The notes under the pieces are model-generated. The model had not been told where the DNA came from. It worked only from the letters and a program-made list of their open reading frames with translations, and ran no database searches. Positions 1 to 9,173 of a DNA stretch of 14,176 bases are shown one piece after another (within the stretch, counting starts at the first letter, position 1; each line of letters opens with the position of its first letter). Location: assembly GCA_015501075.1 (NCBI GenBank), contig JADNYJ010000750.1, forward strand, positions 1 through 14,176, given 5' to 3'. The position numbers and the translations under genes are program-made. This DNA comes from Gymnopilus junonius. Taxonomy: Eukaryota; Basidiomycota; Agaricomycetes; Agaricales; Galerinaceae.

Positions 1-106
1 TGGTGGAGGTGGTGGTACCGAGGTTCCTTTGGAGATGATGCAGGGATGTCGATGTCGATGATGATGATGGAGGAGACGGAGGCCGGCTCGAACCCACGTC
101 CAACAT
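1..106 (-). CDS. Possible N-terminus of a Ser/Pro/Thr-rich protein (partial, runs off left edge)
   Basis: On the minus strand an ATG at 106-104 opens a frame that stays open to the window edge (35 codons). It begins MLDVGSSRPPSPPSSSSTST and stays rich in Ser, Pro and Thr. Such low-complexity N-termini are common in fungal regulatory or disordered proteins, but no domain is visible and no function can be given. Part of the Ser/Thr stretch comes from a GAT/GTC-like trinucleotide repeat at about 48-70, so the composition may simply reflect a microsatellite. The frame is also open upstream of the ATG. A pyrimidine-rich tract ending in TTAG just upstream on the minus strand could be an intron acceptor, in which case the ATG would be internal. 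Low confidence. Confidence 0.3.
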   Translation of the reverse strand, partial: MLDVGSSRPPSPPSSSSTSTSLHHLQRNLGTTTST

Positions 107-1679
107 GAAATACAAAACTAACAAGTCTTGGCCGCGCAACAAAAGAAAAGAAAAGAGATGGTAGGATGGGCCCCCTTCGCCGCTGGTGATTTGATTCGGA
201 TTCGAATTGGATTTCCTTTTCCTTCAAGCCCTGGACTTGTTCTACTACACAGAGCAGATGAGATTCGTCAGGCTCTATTGAGTGTGTTACTGCACGAGCT
301 GTGGCCAGAGTCAGTCAGACTGTGGAGTCTCTGCAAGAGAAAAAGAATGGATTGGGCTGTGCTGTGCTTGTGGCTGAGCCGAGTTCAGTTACCGCACCGT
401 ATGCCCGCGTAAGCCGAGCGGCGAGTCTCGCCTGTCTTCGTCATCATTGTCACTTCTTATTTCCTGTCTTTCCCCTTCTTTCCCCTCCTCGTCTAATCGT
501 CTCAATTGAATACTCTCGTTTACTACGCCTAATACAATCTAGGATCATGCCCACTCCACCTCTCATTTTTAAATTCCTTGTGCTACTCTATTTTAAAATT
601 TCAAGCCCACCTTCTTCGAACTCTTTTCTTCCGGCGGCACCGCCCTTGGCCCTTCAAAGACGGCGATTTTAGCCTATTAACTCCCACTAACCTCCCATGC
701 ATTGATGCATGATGCATGATGGGCCATGACTTTGACTCGGAGCTGAGCTCGAAGCACGAAGCACGGCTTATTCCATGCTGCTTCAGGAATCAGCCTCGCG
801 GCCCTCGCCTCAGGACCTTCTCAAAAGATCCTAGGCCCCTGTTCTCGCAGCTATGTATCGCTATGCATCAAAATGGTTCTTCGATCCATGGCCGACCACT
901 CACGATTTGATTCTCTGTATAAAGAAATATAATAATTACTCAATTATAGTGCATCAGTTGCTTGTTGATTCTCTGAAAAGCGGTAATCCCTTCTCCATAT
1001 GGCAAACTATCATTCAATGATTCACAGCCCCTCCTTGTTCTTCTCCTCTGCATTCTCTTAATAACATGGCCCTTCGGGCAAGCCTGGTCACGTGGTCAAT
1101 TTTGAACAGTTCAACAGAGAAGAGATAAGCAACAACATCTGCATATGCAAGTTTTTTCTAATAGGAATGATAATCACTATTCAATTATACATGCTAGTAT
1201 ATAAAATTACGGCGAGATGCATATATATAAAGAAAAATAGAGAAGAAGACCAGAAGTCAGAAAGATAAAGAGGTTAGAAACAGGAATTATGAAGACCATG
1301 ATGTCTGTTGGGAAGAGGGCCATGTCATTGACCCAAAATGCATCTTAGAACATGAACGACACAGGATGTGTTTGATTCGTAAGTGGAAGCATCCTAAAAT
1401 TCTGCTTAACAGAGGGATAAATTTGAGGAGAAGAATGGAACAATGAGAAATAATGTGGTGTGATCGGAAAACACTATTGATTGTAGAAAGAAATAACAGA
1501 TAATTCTTTCACAGATACAAATAGGAGGTTGACGGAAAGTAAACTACAAGGCAGAGTCTAAATATAGATCAATGCGGTCAGATTTATGAGCCGCTCATTT
1601 GCAAACTGAGTGTCAAACGATGTCTATCAGTCAACTTGTTCAGTTGGGAAGAGAGTTATGAAAAAATTGGAACAAAAAC
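107..1679. other. Long region without a supported gene
   Basis: Bases 107-900 are relatively GC-rich, with pyrimidine tracts on the plus strand at about 440-500 and 605-650, which resemble fungal promoter or leader sequence. A small TGCATGA repeat lies at 703-721. From about 910 to 1679 the DNA turns A/T-rich. A TATA-like stretch at 1221-1231 is followed about 60 bases later by an ATG that gives only a 19-codon frame (1289 onward). The longer open frames here start at non-ATG codons or lack homology features, and I see no coherent exons on either strand. Confidence 0.5.
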
Positions 1680-1680
1680 T

Positions 1681-1705
1681 ACAGTCTACTGACACTCCTT
1701 GGGAC
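1681..1705 (+). repeat. Left 25-bp terminal inverted repeat of the 1680-2321 element
   Basis: Exact reverse complement of 2296-2320. Starts ACAGTCTACTGACACTCC. Confidence 0.85.
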
Positions 1706-2295
1706 TACTTTTATTAATTCGAAATTTTATTCAGCATATGACGGAATTAAGCTACAAAAATTATACAGCTGTGTACCTAAGGTCCTTAAGCATAAATTAG
1801 CAATAGAAATAGTTTGAGAGAAGGCTTGAATGCCTCGAAAAATCGTTGCCGTGAGAGAGAGTTGAAATGTCACAATTGCGGTTCCTTGGGACAGTCTGAC
1901 GCGGCCAAATTTGGACCGAATTGACGGCGCGTTCTCATGCCATCAGTCAACAGACTGTCATGCATCTTGGACTCGACGCGACTTTGCGTGTTTTGAGCCC
2001 ATTTCTCCGTTAATTCTTCCCATTCGAGGTATTTTGTGAAGAGGAGATGCTTAGCCACTGACTGATCTAATTATTTTGACGAGATTTTGCCTGTATCGAG
2101 TACACCTTCATGAAAAAAAAGTATAATGGCCCGTGTTCTCAGGTAATTTTGCCCTAGACCTTCGTCAATATTACCCAATGAGTCTGATTTTTGGTACGAA
2201 TGTAGAATACAACGAGATCTTTGATATTTCAAAAGGAAAAACCAGACAGAGAAAAATTGCGGCCGGAATACCGATTTAACCCAAGGAACGTCAGT

Positions 2296-2320
2296 GTCCC
2301 AAGGAGTGTCAGTAGACTGT
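2296..2320 (-). repeat. Right 25-bp terminal inverted repeat of the 1680-2321 element
   Basis: Exact reverse complement of 1681-1705. A degenerate further copy of its ACTGAC..TCCTTGGG core lies just inside it. Confidence 0.85.
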
Positions 2321-2333
2321 AAGTACTCGAATA

Positions 2334-3538
2334 TTAATATTGCACCTCTAACCTCTCTATCATGACACTAACAACTTCTACCCACGGAAAGGGATTTGGG
2401 AAGAGCTTCTTCATCTGACTTCGCATGTGGTTTTTGAAGTTTTGCACTCTTTGTGGGCGATGCAACTTCTCATCATTGACGACAACTTCCAATCGGCAGG
2501 AGGCAGAGCGTAGTTGTGGGTGTATCTCGGGGCTGAACAGTTGCTTGATTGTGAATGGAGCTGCAACATTGGTGACTGGGCCGATGTTACGCGTTGCAAG
2601 GGAAAAGAACACGACGTCGTAGTCGAAGATGATGTTAATCTCTTTTAGTGTAGTGCAGCCACCGCCGTTGAGGAATTGCTGAATATTACCTGGAAATTGC
2701 ACTGCACCCATGACACGAACTCGAAGGGATATCGAAAATAAATTAGGCAGAGAAGCAACGGTGATGCACGATACTAATGGTTCATACACCGCAGGGGCGA
2801 TAGAAAAGAAGAAACTGTAAAGAAATATGTAAGCCATAAATTGGAGAATGGGAGAGGTGCTTACAGGTCAAGAAATTTTATATGAAGGAATGACCTTTGC
2901 AGCAACGACATGCATCCATGAGAATGCGAGTAGTTACACAAACTCAAGGAAAGTCGGTATGGATGTTGAACGCCATTTTCATCCGGCGGGTTTAGCAAAT
3001 CGAAGTCATATACCCCGTGGATGGCATATTTATCTTGAAAGCGAAATGGCAAGATCGTAGAGACAGAAGAATTATGGATTTCGAACCTCGCAAGCTTTGG
3101 GCGGTTGCAAATTATTGAAGCTGGAATATCCGTAAGGCGGTCAATCGACAAAGTTCTTAATGACTCCATCATCGCAAGGTCCACAACCATGGATGTAGCC
3201 ACAGCTTTGTAACGACCCCGGAGTTGGAGTTCTGTCAGCTTCCCAATGAATAAAATTGTGTTAAGAGTGTAGTCGAGAGATTGGGAAGGTATTTTGTTCG
3301 ACCAATGTAAGGTGAGCGTTCGTACATGCGGTATGATAATCGAAGCCATTTCCGAAAGTTGCCGCATGCGATATGGAGCATTATGTTCCACTGGATCGAT
3401 ACTGAGTTTGTGGAAGCGAATAGGACGACACATGAGGAGCAAAGAATGAGAGGTGAGAGAGCACGCGCTCAGAGAGGGCTCGTCACCATCTAGTTCTTCA
3501 ACGATCTTGTTTATGAGCTCAACGAATAGAGCGACCAT
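2334..3538 (-). CDS. F-box-like / leucine-rich protein, copy 1 of a tandem pair
   Basis: Two exons, 3538-2865 and 2814-2334, joined across a 50-nt intron (2815-2864). The intron has GTAAGC at the donor, a CTTAC branch-like motif and TTTACAG at the acceptor; the phase-2 junction restores a single 384-residue frame. The N-terminus (ELINKIVEELDGDEPSLSAC, residues 7-26) has the pattern of agaricomycete F-box-like proteins, where this domain would bind Skp1 in an SCF ubiquitin ligase. The remainder has irregular leucine-rich stretches (VRTLTLHW, KLTELQLRG, LRTLSI) that would select substrates; the substrate is unknown. The downstream paralogue at 4216-5410 aligns along the whole length, including the intron, which supports the model. 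The start chosen is the first ATG before the F-box; a TATTTAAATA box lies about 45 bases upstream. The F-box identity is inferred from pattern, without a search. Confidence 0.8.
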
Positions 3539-3581
3539 GATGGTAATATGAGCGGCAATGAGGATGGAAATGTGAGCAAGC

Positions 3582-3593
3582 TTATTTAAATAA
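3582..3593 (-). promoter_or_regulatory. TATA-like box upstream of F-box copy 1
   Basis: A nearly palindromic TTATTTAAATAA stretch lies about 45-55 bases upstream of the ATG at 3538 on the minus strand. Position and composition suit a TATA element, but this is inference only. Confidence 0.3.
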
Positions 3594-3800
3594 ACGACTG
3601 AGAGTGAAGAATATTTTATGGTCTATTACATGTCAGAAATCGGCGAGAGCTGGCATTAGTGGAAAACAAGCATCAAGTAAGCAGAATGTACGGGATGGAA
3701 CAGGGTACAATATGGCATTGTCGTTAACCCGATCATGTCGGTTGATAGGTTCTGTGTTAACGCTGACCATATCCAGAAGTGGATTTGTGAATCAGGAACA

Positions 3801-3836
3801 TATTAGAGTGATCGTATTATCGTATTAGAGTGATCG
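3801..3836 (+). repeat. Spaced direct repeat of TATTAGAGTGATCG
   Basis: Two perfect 14-bp copies at 3801-3814 and 3823-3836, separated by 8 bases. Confidence 0.7.
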
Positions 3837-3870
3837 GAGACTAGCAGATAGATCCAAAAAGGGATGACTT

Positions 3871-3932
3871 GCAAGTCCAGTGTTTAGTAAGTGCAAGTGT
3901 TTAGTAAGAACTGCAAGTCCAGTGTTTAGTAA
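3871..3932 (+). repeat. Three-unit tandem repeat followed by a TAA microsatellite
   Basis: GCAAGTCCAGTGTTTAGTAA occurs at 3871-3890 and 3913-3932. A shortened unit lacking TCCAG lies between them at 3893-3907. The array runs into AATAATAATAATA to 3944. It probably arose by slippage. Confidence 0.7.
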
Positions 3933-4215
3933 TAATAATAATATTCACGACTGTGTGAATACTTGTGGAGCCTCCGGTGGCCAAGGATATTGGTATGTGA
4001 TAGGTGAAGATCGGACGTTAACATTAGTATATATTTAGTATATGATGGACAGTCGATGAAAATGAACTACGGTAATTGGTGAAATTCGGATAGCAAAGTT
4101 ATAGACACATAAAAAATCAATGTATCATGTCGTAGGTATTATGTTACTGTAATTAAATTTACCGAAGATCGAAGGGGCATCAAAGAGCAAGCAAGTTGAA
4201 CCGTGAAGCATGAAG

Positions 4216-5410
4216 CTAAACTTTGATTATTATAGCTTCAACTCGGATGCCTGGCGGGGCATCAGGAAAGAGTCTGTCCATTTCGAATTGCATTCTTGTT
4301 CTGAAGGATTCGAGGCGGCGCGAGTTATGGTGCAGCGAATCGCCGATATTGAACTTCAATGAACACGTCCCGTGGAGCAAGCGTGGGTGGATGTTCCTGT
4401 CAAATACGTCCGGTAATGTGAAGGGGGGGGTTATTGACGTTAAGACCTTGAGGGTGCGTGAGGCTGTAACCAGAAACATGACTTCATACAGAAAAGTTAT
4501 ACTGATATCCTGAAGGGACTGTCAGGCCTCCTGTGTTTAGAAAGTGGGGGATGTTGAATGGTGCAGATACATGGCGCGTAATTTCAAAGCAGAAAGAAAG
4601 GGAGGTAAGGTTTACAAAGGATGCAGCCGTTATTGCCAGGAATGAGTCATAGATGTGTGGACTGGTTGAATAGCACTGACTTGGAGGAGATGAGGACAGG
4701 GTTACATATAGAGATAGTGATGCACGCACAATTCCTAGCTTTCTGAGGCATCCCATCGAACGCTTGAGCAGCGCAACAGAGCCAACGACATGTACTTCAA
4801 TACAGAGGCCCAAAGAAAGCATCCTTGGACGTAATATTCCGTGTTCATCTGGAGGAAAAAGATCATCAAATTTATAAATGGCGTTTATTGGGTAAAGTTG
4901 TTGGAAAGAAAGAAGGGGGACAGAGCTCGAGACGGTGCATCCGTGAATTCCAAACGTGGTCAAGTTGAATCGGTTGGAAATAAGTGTTGCAGGAACCTCC
5001 TTGAATTGTTGCAAGGTAATAATTTGCAAGGTATCCATTTGTGCAAGTTTGATAAGTCCGGCATGATTGAAGGTTTTGTAGCGTCCATACAAATGGAGCT
5101 CGTTGAGCGCAGCAGCAGATAATATACGTTTGAGTATCAATGAGAGGAACCGTCGATTTGCGTTTTTCTTCGTAGACCAGTATAACGTGAGGACGCGCAT
5201 ACGAGGAATGATGATGGAGGACATTTCGGCAAGATTTTGCATGCGATCATCGTCGTCTGTCTTTATGTCGAGTGTTATATGTCGAAAACGAACACGTCGA
5301 GCGATGTGAAGCAATTCTGTCGAAACGAGTGCACAGGCAGTGAGCGATTCTTCATCGCCATACAAATATTCGATTATTTCACTTATAACGTCAAGAAAGA
5401 GGAGGACCAT
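4216..5410 (-). CDS. F-box-like / leucine-rich protein, copy 2 of the tandem pair, with one frame break
   Basis: Paralogue of the gene at 2334-3538. It starts MVLLFLDVISEIIEYL, followed by GDEESLTACALVS, the same F-box-like pattern, then leucine-rich stretches (MRVLTLYW, LNELHLYG). Exons are 5410-4730 and 4675-4216. Bases 4676-4729 look like a 54-nt intron (GTGCGT..AGTCAG) at nearly the same place as in copy 1; being a multiple of three, it would also stay open if retained. Near 4515-4520 the frame breaks: upstream it reads LNTGG, and downstream the homology continues one base out of phase (SITFLYEVMF.. aligning with IIFDYDVVFF..) to the stop at 4216. One base too many in the CCC run (plus-strand GGG 4515-4517) explains it. 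The role would be SCF substrate recognition if functional. Recent pseudogene or sequencing error cannot be separated here. Confidence 0.75.
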
Positions 5411-5839
5411 GGTGTGAAGGAAGTGAATTGAATGAGACTACAAGTTGACGAGTTTTATTAGAAAACTGGAAAACGTGAATCCGATGAGTTCGGTAAGAAT
5501 CGAATGAGCTACCATAATCCACCCCCGCAAGCTGAAGTTCACTCCAAATAACGGCGTCCGTTGTACGTCAGTATGCGAGGAATGTATAAATAGAACATTG
5601 GCCAAGTAAACACTTATAATAGCGTTAACAGCCGGATGAATTTAGAGGACGGACGATCCGTAGAAATTTCACGGTGGTGGTCGTGCGGGCCCCGACCAAC
5701 GTTAAAATATGCAACTGAGATTGGTTTTCTTTTAAAGATTGATCCGATATTAGATCAGTATTTATGGAGTTCATATATTTTCCTGATTATCATGTCATAG
5801 TGCAGGCCGAACCGAGCAGACAGTCCGTGTCGTTATAAG
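5411..5839. other. Intergenic region upstream of F-box copy 2
   Basis: No gene is supported. A plus-strand TATAAATAG lies at 5585-5593 without an obvious coding region behind it. A GC-rich inverted repeat (GGTCG..CGACC) lies near 5680-5700. Confidence 0.45.
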
Positions 5840-5877
5840 AGCCATTGTTGTGTGGAAATGTAGAACTGGAAATTTAA
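5840..5877 (+). repeat. Imperfect direct repeat flanking inverted-repeat copy A, left member
   Basis: AGCCATTG, then GTGTGG, AGAACTGGAA and TTTAA, recurs in the same order at 6350-6388 with a few substitutions and one-base gaps. The two members sit on either side of repeat copy A. Confidence 0.5.
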
Positions 5878-5918
5878 TGGAACAGTTTTGTATCAAATGA
5901 AGGATATATTTGGTGCTG

Positions 5919-6306
5919 CTTTGCGCTGTAAATCAACGCGGAGGCTTCGCAGCATAATACATTCAAAATACATCCATATTATTAAGCATGTCGGAAATCC
6001 TGCTGACAAAGCTGTGTCGCCTATTTTTATCTGCCGCTCGATCAAACTGGCGCTCATGATCATGATCACCTCAGATTCATAGTTTATAATTGGCTCTCAC
6101 CTCTTTGTAAATCGTACCTCCGGATAGAAATCATTTTAACAAACACATGTAGTTGACCGGTATTTCCTTCGATACAAAGCTGGAAGACACGCTGTTCGTT
6201 AATTGATTCAAAATGTATATATGAAGACAAGCAGTCAGCCACCGCCGTCCACGGAACATTAAAATGCTTGCGTGAATGCTTTGTCACTTGAAAAATGCCC
6301 TCCTAA
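5919..6306 (-). repeat. Dispersed repeat, copy A (inverted relative to copy B at 10908-11452)
   Basis: Read on the minus strand from TTAGGAGGGCATTTTT (6306) to TTTACAGCGCAAAG (5919), this matches 10908-11452 with high identity apart from indels. Copy A lacks the 31-bp tandem duplication and the roughly 136-bp extra segment found in copy B. It carries a 67-codon minus-strand frame (6287-6084, with the stretch HFNVPWTAVADCLSSYIHFE) that is also open in copy B. The peptide is not recognised. The family could be an unclassified transposon fragment, and no terminal structure identifies its class. Confidence 0.75.
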
Positions 6307-6349
6307 CATGATGTATGTGTGAGTAAGAATAGACAATGTCATGATCAAC

Positions 6350-6388
6350 AGCCATTGCTTTGTGGTGAAGCAGAACTTGGAATTTTAA
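6350..6388 (+). repeat. Imperfect direct repeat flanking inverted-repeat copy A, right member
   Basis: Partner of 5840-5877. It reads AGCCATTG, TTTGTGG, AGAACTTGGAA, TTTTAA in the same order. Confidence 0.5.
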
Positions 6389-6501
6389 CTGTGCAGAATG
6401 GTTAAACGGTGAACAATTGTCCGTCAAACGAAGTGAGACTATACCATATCAATTTATGCGCGACAAAATACCAGCTGTCTTTATATTATAGTATGGATGG
6501 A

Positions 6502-7706
6502 CTATCTACTCAATTCAAACTTGAAATACCGTATCAGAGGATGACAGGACAGTACAACAGTAGATATCATATTCAGGAACGCTAAAATCCGATGTGTAAG
6601 AGCATACCAGTTTATCCTTCTAAAACAAACATCCGAATGCGTTTTCTCCGCAGGTGCATCGCCAGCAGGTGTTTCAAAAAACTGCTGTACCAAGACGTGT
6701 CGCGAAGGTGGTTCAACGCATTCCCAAACGACAGGTCCGAAGGAGACAGTACGCAAACGTGTCATAACGCGGGAGGCCCTTATCGAGATGCAAGCGTTGT
6801 GCCGGATAATAATCTTGCATATGACCGCCAAAACACCGGGGGGACGCTTGTCGGATGGACTGATAAAGAGACTACGAAGTTTCAAGAACAAGAAGGGGGC
6901 ATCTGCCAGTGCCTGTGAAATATCCTGAAGAAAATGATCTTAACAAATACATAAAGAAAATAGAAGCAATAATTTACCATGGCATTGAAAACACCAGTTT
7001 CGATACTCAAGTCTGACAGAGCGATGCAAGCTTGCCCAACAATGTAGAGTACGAGGACAAGTTCCATGGTAGTGGAGATCACGAGGGAAATTTGGAGACT
7101 TGTCAGGTAACGAGGAGTCCACTGTGTCAAGCACAAGACCGATTTGATACACCTGTAGATCGCGTTTGATATTCAATCTCGACAATTTCCTGTTCTTTGC
7201 CAAGATAATTAGGTGGGCGTTGCCATTGAAGGTGAAGTTTTGCAGGTGTGGTAGGACATATGGACAGTTCGGACCTTCATCTTCGACGATTCCCCTTATG
7301 CTAGCGATCGGGGACGCCTGATCGCGAATAAGACCTTTACACTTCATGAGAGAAGCAAAGTAAGAGCAATGGCCAGGTGGAATGTCAATCGAGAGGGTTC
7401 GCAAGTTGGGCATATTGTTTAAGGCTTCGAGGAACAAAGGATAAGTGGTGTACATGTCGTATACTGATTTCCCTTTGAAGTCGAGCGATCGAATAATGCA
7501 GCCGTATCGTACTGTTGGTGTGGCCAAGAGGGTAATGCTCAACTTCCTTGCCCCCACATTTGTAACTGCAAGACGTCGGTAAAGGATTGTGGTCATGATC
7601 GAATAAAGTTGACTGCAGGTCCGTTGGATGGCGAGCCGGACCCGTTGACTGGAAGAAAATACAATATGGTGAAGAGTATTTCAGGAGCAAACTCAAGAAA
7701 TTCCAT
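6502..7706 (-). pseudogene. Third F-box-like gene, distant from the tandem pair, with two frame breaks
   Basis: The ATG at 7706 opens MEFLEFAPEILFTILYFLP, a good F-box start. After a break at 7641-7643 the homology-like pattern resumes one frame over (LAIQRTCSQLYSIM, then ILYRRLAVTNVGARKLSI and LRTLSIDIP). A second break near 7165-7167 moves the reading into the frame of TPRYLTSLQISLVIS..ALSDLSIETGVF. A 53-nt intron (6925-6977, GTAAAT..TTCTTCAG) then joins, in phase, to exon 6924-6502 (DISQALADAP.. to FKFELSR and stop). The intended product would be about 380 residues, similar to the tandem pair, but the sequence is clearly a different subfamily. It would be an SCF adaptor if intact. Both breaks coincide with short runs (GGG, AAA). 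Treating them as introns would require 31-37 nt introns, which are implausibly short. Decay versus sequencing error is unresolved. Confidence 0.62.
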
Positions 7707-7819
7707 ATCTCATTGAGATCAGGACAACATGTAAGTAGATTGGTCTTTTATATATGCAGAAAAGAGGAGATTGTTGTGCAGTACAACATAAATTATTGCC
7801 AACGGCCCGTGCAGAGCCA

Positions 7820-7996
7820 TACAGTACAAGTTCTCATAATACATGATTTCGTTATGCATATTTGTCATATTGCATCAACTTTGGCAGTCGAAAACTTCCC
7901 CAGCCAGCCAAAATATGGTCTAGTAATGCATAAATCTCATTACGCATCAGAAAAGGGCCCTTCACGACGTTATGCAGTACAAGAACTTGTACTGTA
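7820..7996. mobile_element. Small TA-flanked inverted-repeat element (MITE-like, 177 bp)
   Basis: TACAGTACAAGTTCT at 7820-7834 is the exact reverse complement of 7982-7996, so the unit reads TA-CAGTACAAGTTCT...AGAACTTGTACTG-TA. CAGT-starting termini bounded by TA again suggest the Tc1/mariner superfamily, although the repeat differs from that of the larger element at 1680-2321. There is no coding capacity. The right terminus is itself a palindrome (7975-7994), and a third GCAGTACAA copy lies outside, at 7776-7784. Confidence 0.55.
7975..7994. repeat. 20-bp palindrome at the right end of the 7820-7996 element
   Basis: CAGTACAAG (7975-7983), a two-base spacer, then CTTGTACTG (7986-7994). It can form a 9-bp stem. 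Confidence 0.75.
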
Positions 7997-8239
7997 ACAT
8001 GTCCGAGATATAAAAAGAGACAATCGGCCCGTAAAATTGGTTGCGTAGTCTTCGGTCTGAGTGATTTTTTACCGTAATCAGCCCTCTTTTATTAGTAATT
8101 ACCTATTAGGGGATAAACTCAGGGATGTAGGAAATCGTTTTATATGTGTTGAGAGATGCGTACGTATATCTGGTATTGGATCCAAATCAAATGCTTTGAA
8201 TAATAACACTTATTACGGGACAGACAGAAATGTGAAGGA

Positions 8240-8246
8240 TATAAAG
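8240..8246 (+). promoter_or_regulatory. TATA-like box of the plus-strand orphan gene
   Basis: TATAAAG lies 42-48 bases upstream of the ATG at 8288, with no intervening ATG in the window between. Placement suits a core promoter with a short leader. Confidence 0.35.
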
Positions 8247-8287
8247 CCGGCTGCACGTATCTGCGAGATTAGTATACACTCAAGGCA

Positions 8288-9173
8288 ATGGCTGCAAGAA
8301 ACATGTCCTTCGAAGCGAAGTTGGTTCGACAACAAGCACATGCAGAAAATTTAACATCGTTCAGGTGCTATCCGTTCCCGGGAAGACTCTTCGAGGTACC
8401 TTAGTAAGAGGACGTTCATTTTGACTCGTACTACTGGTAATTGTTGACGTGTTCCGCAGCCCACTTGATGGTAAACGAGAACCAGTACCGGCAATTTCAA
8501 TAACAGAACACACGCAAACGCATCGCTTCCACCTTCCCGACTGTTTTCACGGCAAAACGGTGAGGGTTGTGAAAGAGGTCTCTTTGGAAGGCGGTAACAT
8601 AAGCGTTACACTCCAATGCAACGTGAATGGATATAACGAATCTCGTTGCCCATTTTATGGTATGTGGGCTCAGTTCATATAAATGGCTTTCTTTAATCAA
8701 CCATTTCTTTGACTTGATTCACGGATTTGCACAAATTTTATCTATATGTTTACTCTTATTATTGTTATATAAAGTGAACATAACAGCATTGCTGGAAGAT
8801 GATTGCAACATGGAATACCGCTCGTATGGACGGAGGAACGAGGATTGTGAGTTCAGTTCGATCTGTATACATGTATTACAGTAATTAATCTCACTGTACA
8901 GCGGGAGATTCTTTGTCTGATGATGGATCATCCGTTTTAATGATATCTACCGACGACGAATACAGCGGTATTTCATCTGGGTCAACAGATGGATACGAAA
9001 GCGATAAATCAGCAAACGGAAACAAAAGTGATGAAAATGATAGACGCAAGGGAAGGTCGGGTCAGGATGAACGATTCGACGCTGGCTTTATAAAAGCAGT
9101 GGACATGGAATTAAAGAAGAGGAAGGATAAAGTAGACCAAGGGACTGCCGGTATAATAGAAAACATAGGATAG
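8288..9173 (+). CDS. Four-exon gene for an unrecognised 215-residue protein with an acidic Ser/Asp-rich C-terminal region
   Basis: Exons 8288-8403, 8460-8659, 8787-8846 and 8902-9173 join in phase across three introns. Donor and acceptor pairs are GTAAGA/CCGCAG (56 nt), GTATGT/AACAG (127 nt) and GTGAGT/TACAG (55 nt). The ATG (CAAGGCAATGG) is a strong start. The protein begins MAARNMSFEAKLVRQQ and continues RCYPFPGRLFEVPYPLDGKR. Its middle part (about residues 40-105) looks like a small folded beta-type domain with TVRVVKEVSLEGGNISVTLQ. About residues 125-175 are Ser/Asp/Gly-rich (SGDSLSDDGSS, DGYESDKSANGN), and the C-terminus is Lys-rich and probably helical (AVDMELKKRKDKVDQ). I recognise no family, signal peptide or membrane segment. 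It sits in the repeat-bounded island, convergent with the gene at 9611-10447. Intron 2 is the least certain splice. Function unknown. Confidence 0.65.

Larger units (their letters stand above)
1680..2321. mobile_element. Non-autonomous Tc1/mariner-pogo-like element (MITE) of about 640 bp
   Basis: Bases 1681-1705 and 2296-2320 are perfect 25-bp inverted repeats. The repeat begins ACAGTCTACTGACACTCC and is preceded by T, so the ends can be read as TA-CAGTCTACTG...CAGTAGACTG-TA. That is the TA target duplication plus CAGT-starting terminus typical of Tc1/mariner and pogo/Fot1-type DNA transposons. At the right end the motif CCTTGGG recurs just inside the terminal repeat (2279-2284, inverted), and again at 1885-1891, like extra transposase-binding sites. 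The interior has no transposase frame; the longest frame (62 codons, minus, 1870-2058) shows no DDE-type features. The element must therefore have been mobilised in trans. Its right end lies 12 bases from the stop of the neighbouring F-box gene. Confidence 0.82.
3539..4215. other. Intergenic region between the two F-box genes, with short tandem repeats
   Basis: No coherent exon is seen on either strand. The region holds a spaced direct repeat (3801-3836), a triple 15-20 bp repeat (3871-3932) and a short TAA/ATA microsatellite (3929-3944). It serves as the 3' flank of the gene at 4216-5410 and the 5' flank of the gene at 2334-3538, both transcribed leftward. Confidence 0.55.
7707..8287. other. 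Intergenic region between the third F-box gene and the plus-strand orphan gene
   Basis: Apart from the small inverted-repeat element at 7820-7996, no gene is supported. The divergent neighbours (minus-strand gene starting at 7706, plus-strand gene starting at 8288) should both have promoters here. TATA-like stretches occur at 8006-8014 and 8240-8246. The open frame starting near 8061 has a non-ATG start and no sign of coding selection. Confidence 0.5.

Noticed and set aside
80..100. tRNA-like B box (GGGTTCGAGCC on the minus strand)
   Set aside because: The T-arm stem does not pair and no acceptor or anticodon arm is present.
301..672. Plus-strand open frame of 123 codons in the GC-rich left part
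   Set aside because: Starts at GTG, is driven by low-complexity pyrimidine tracts, and has no splice-linked neighbours or domain pattern.
716..910. Plus-strand 64-codon frame beginning in a TGCATGA repeat
   Set aside because: Short, starts inside a simple repeat, ends without a supporting exon.
1870..2058. Possible transposase remnant inside the 1680-2321 element
   Set aside because: 62 codons on the minus strand with no DDE, HTH or CENPB-like features; it overlaps an internal copy of the CCTTGGG motif.
6592..6918. Plus-strand 108-codon frame
   Set aside because: Lies antisense to the last exon of the third F-box gene, whose frame and intron phase are coherent.
7140..7175. A 31-nt intron (and a 37-nt one near 7613-7649) to explain the frame changes in the third F-box gene
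   Set aside because: Both are shorter than fungal introns normally are, and one-base run changes explain the breaks with better F-box similarity.
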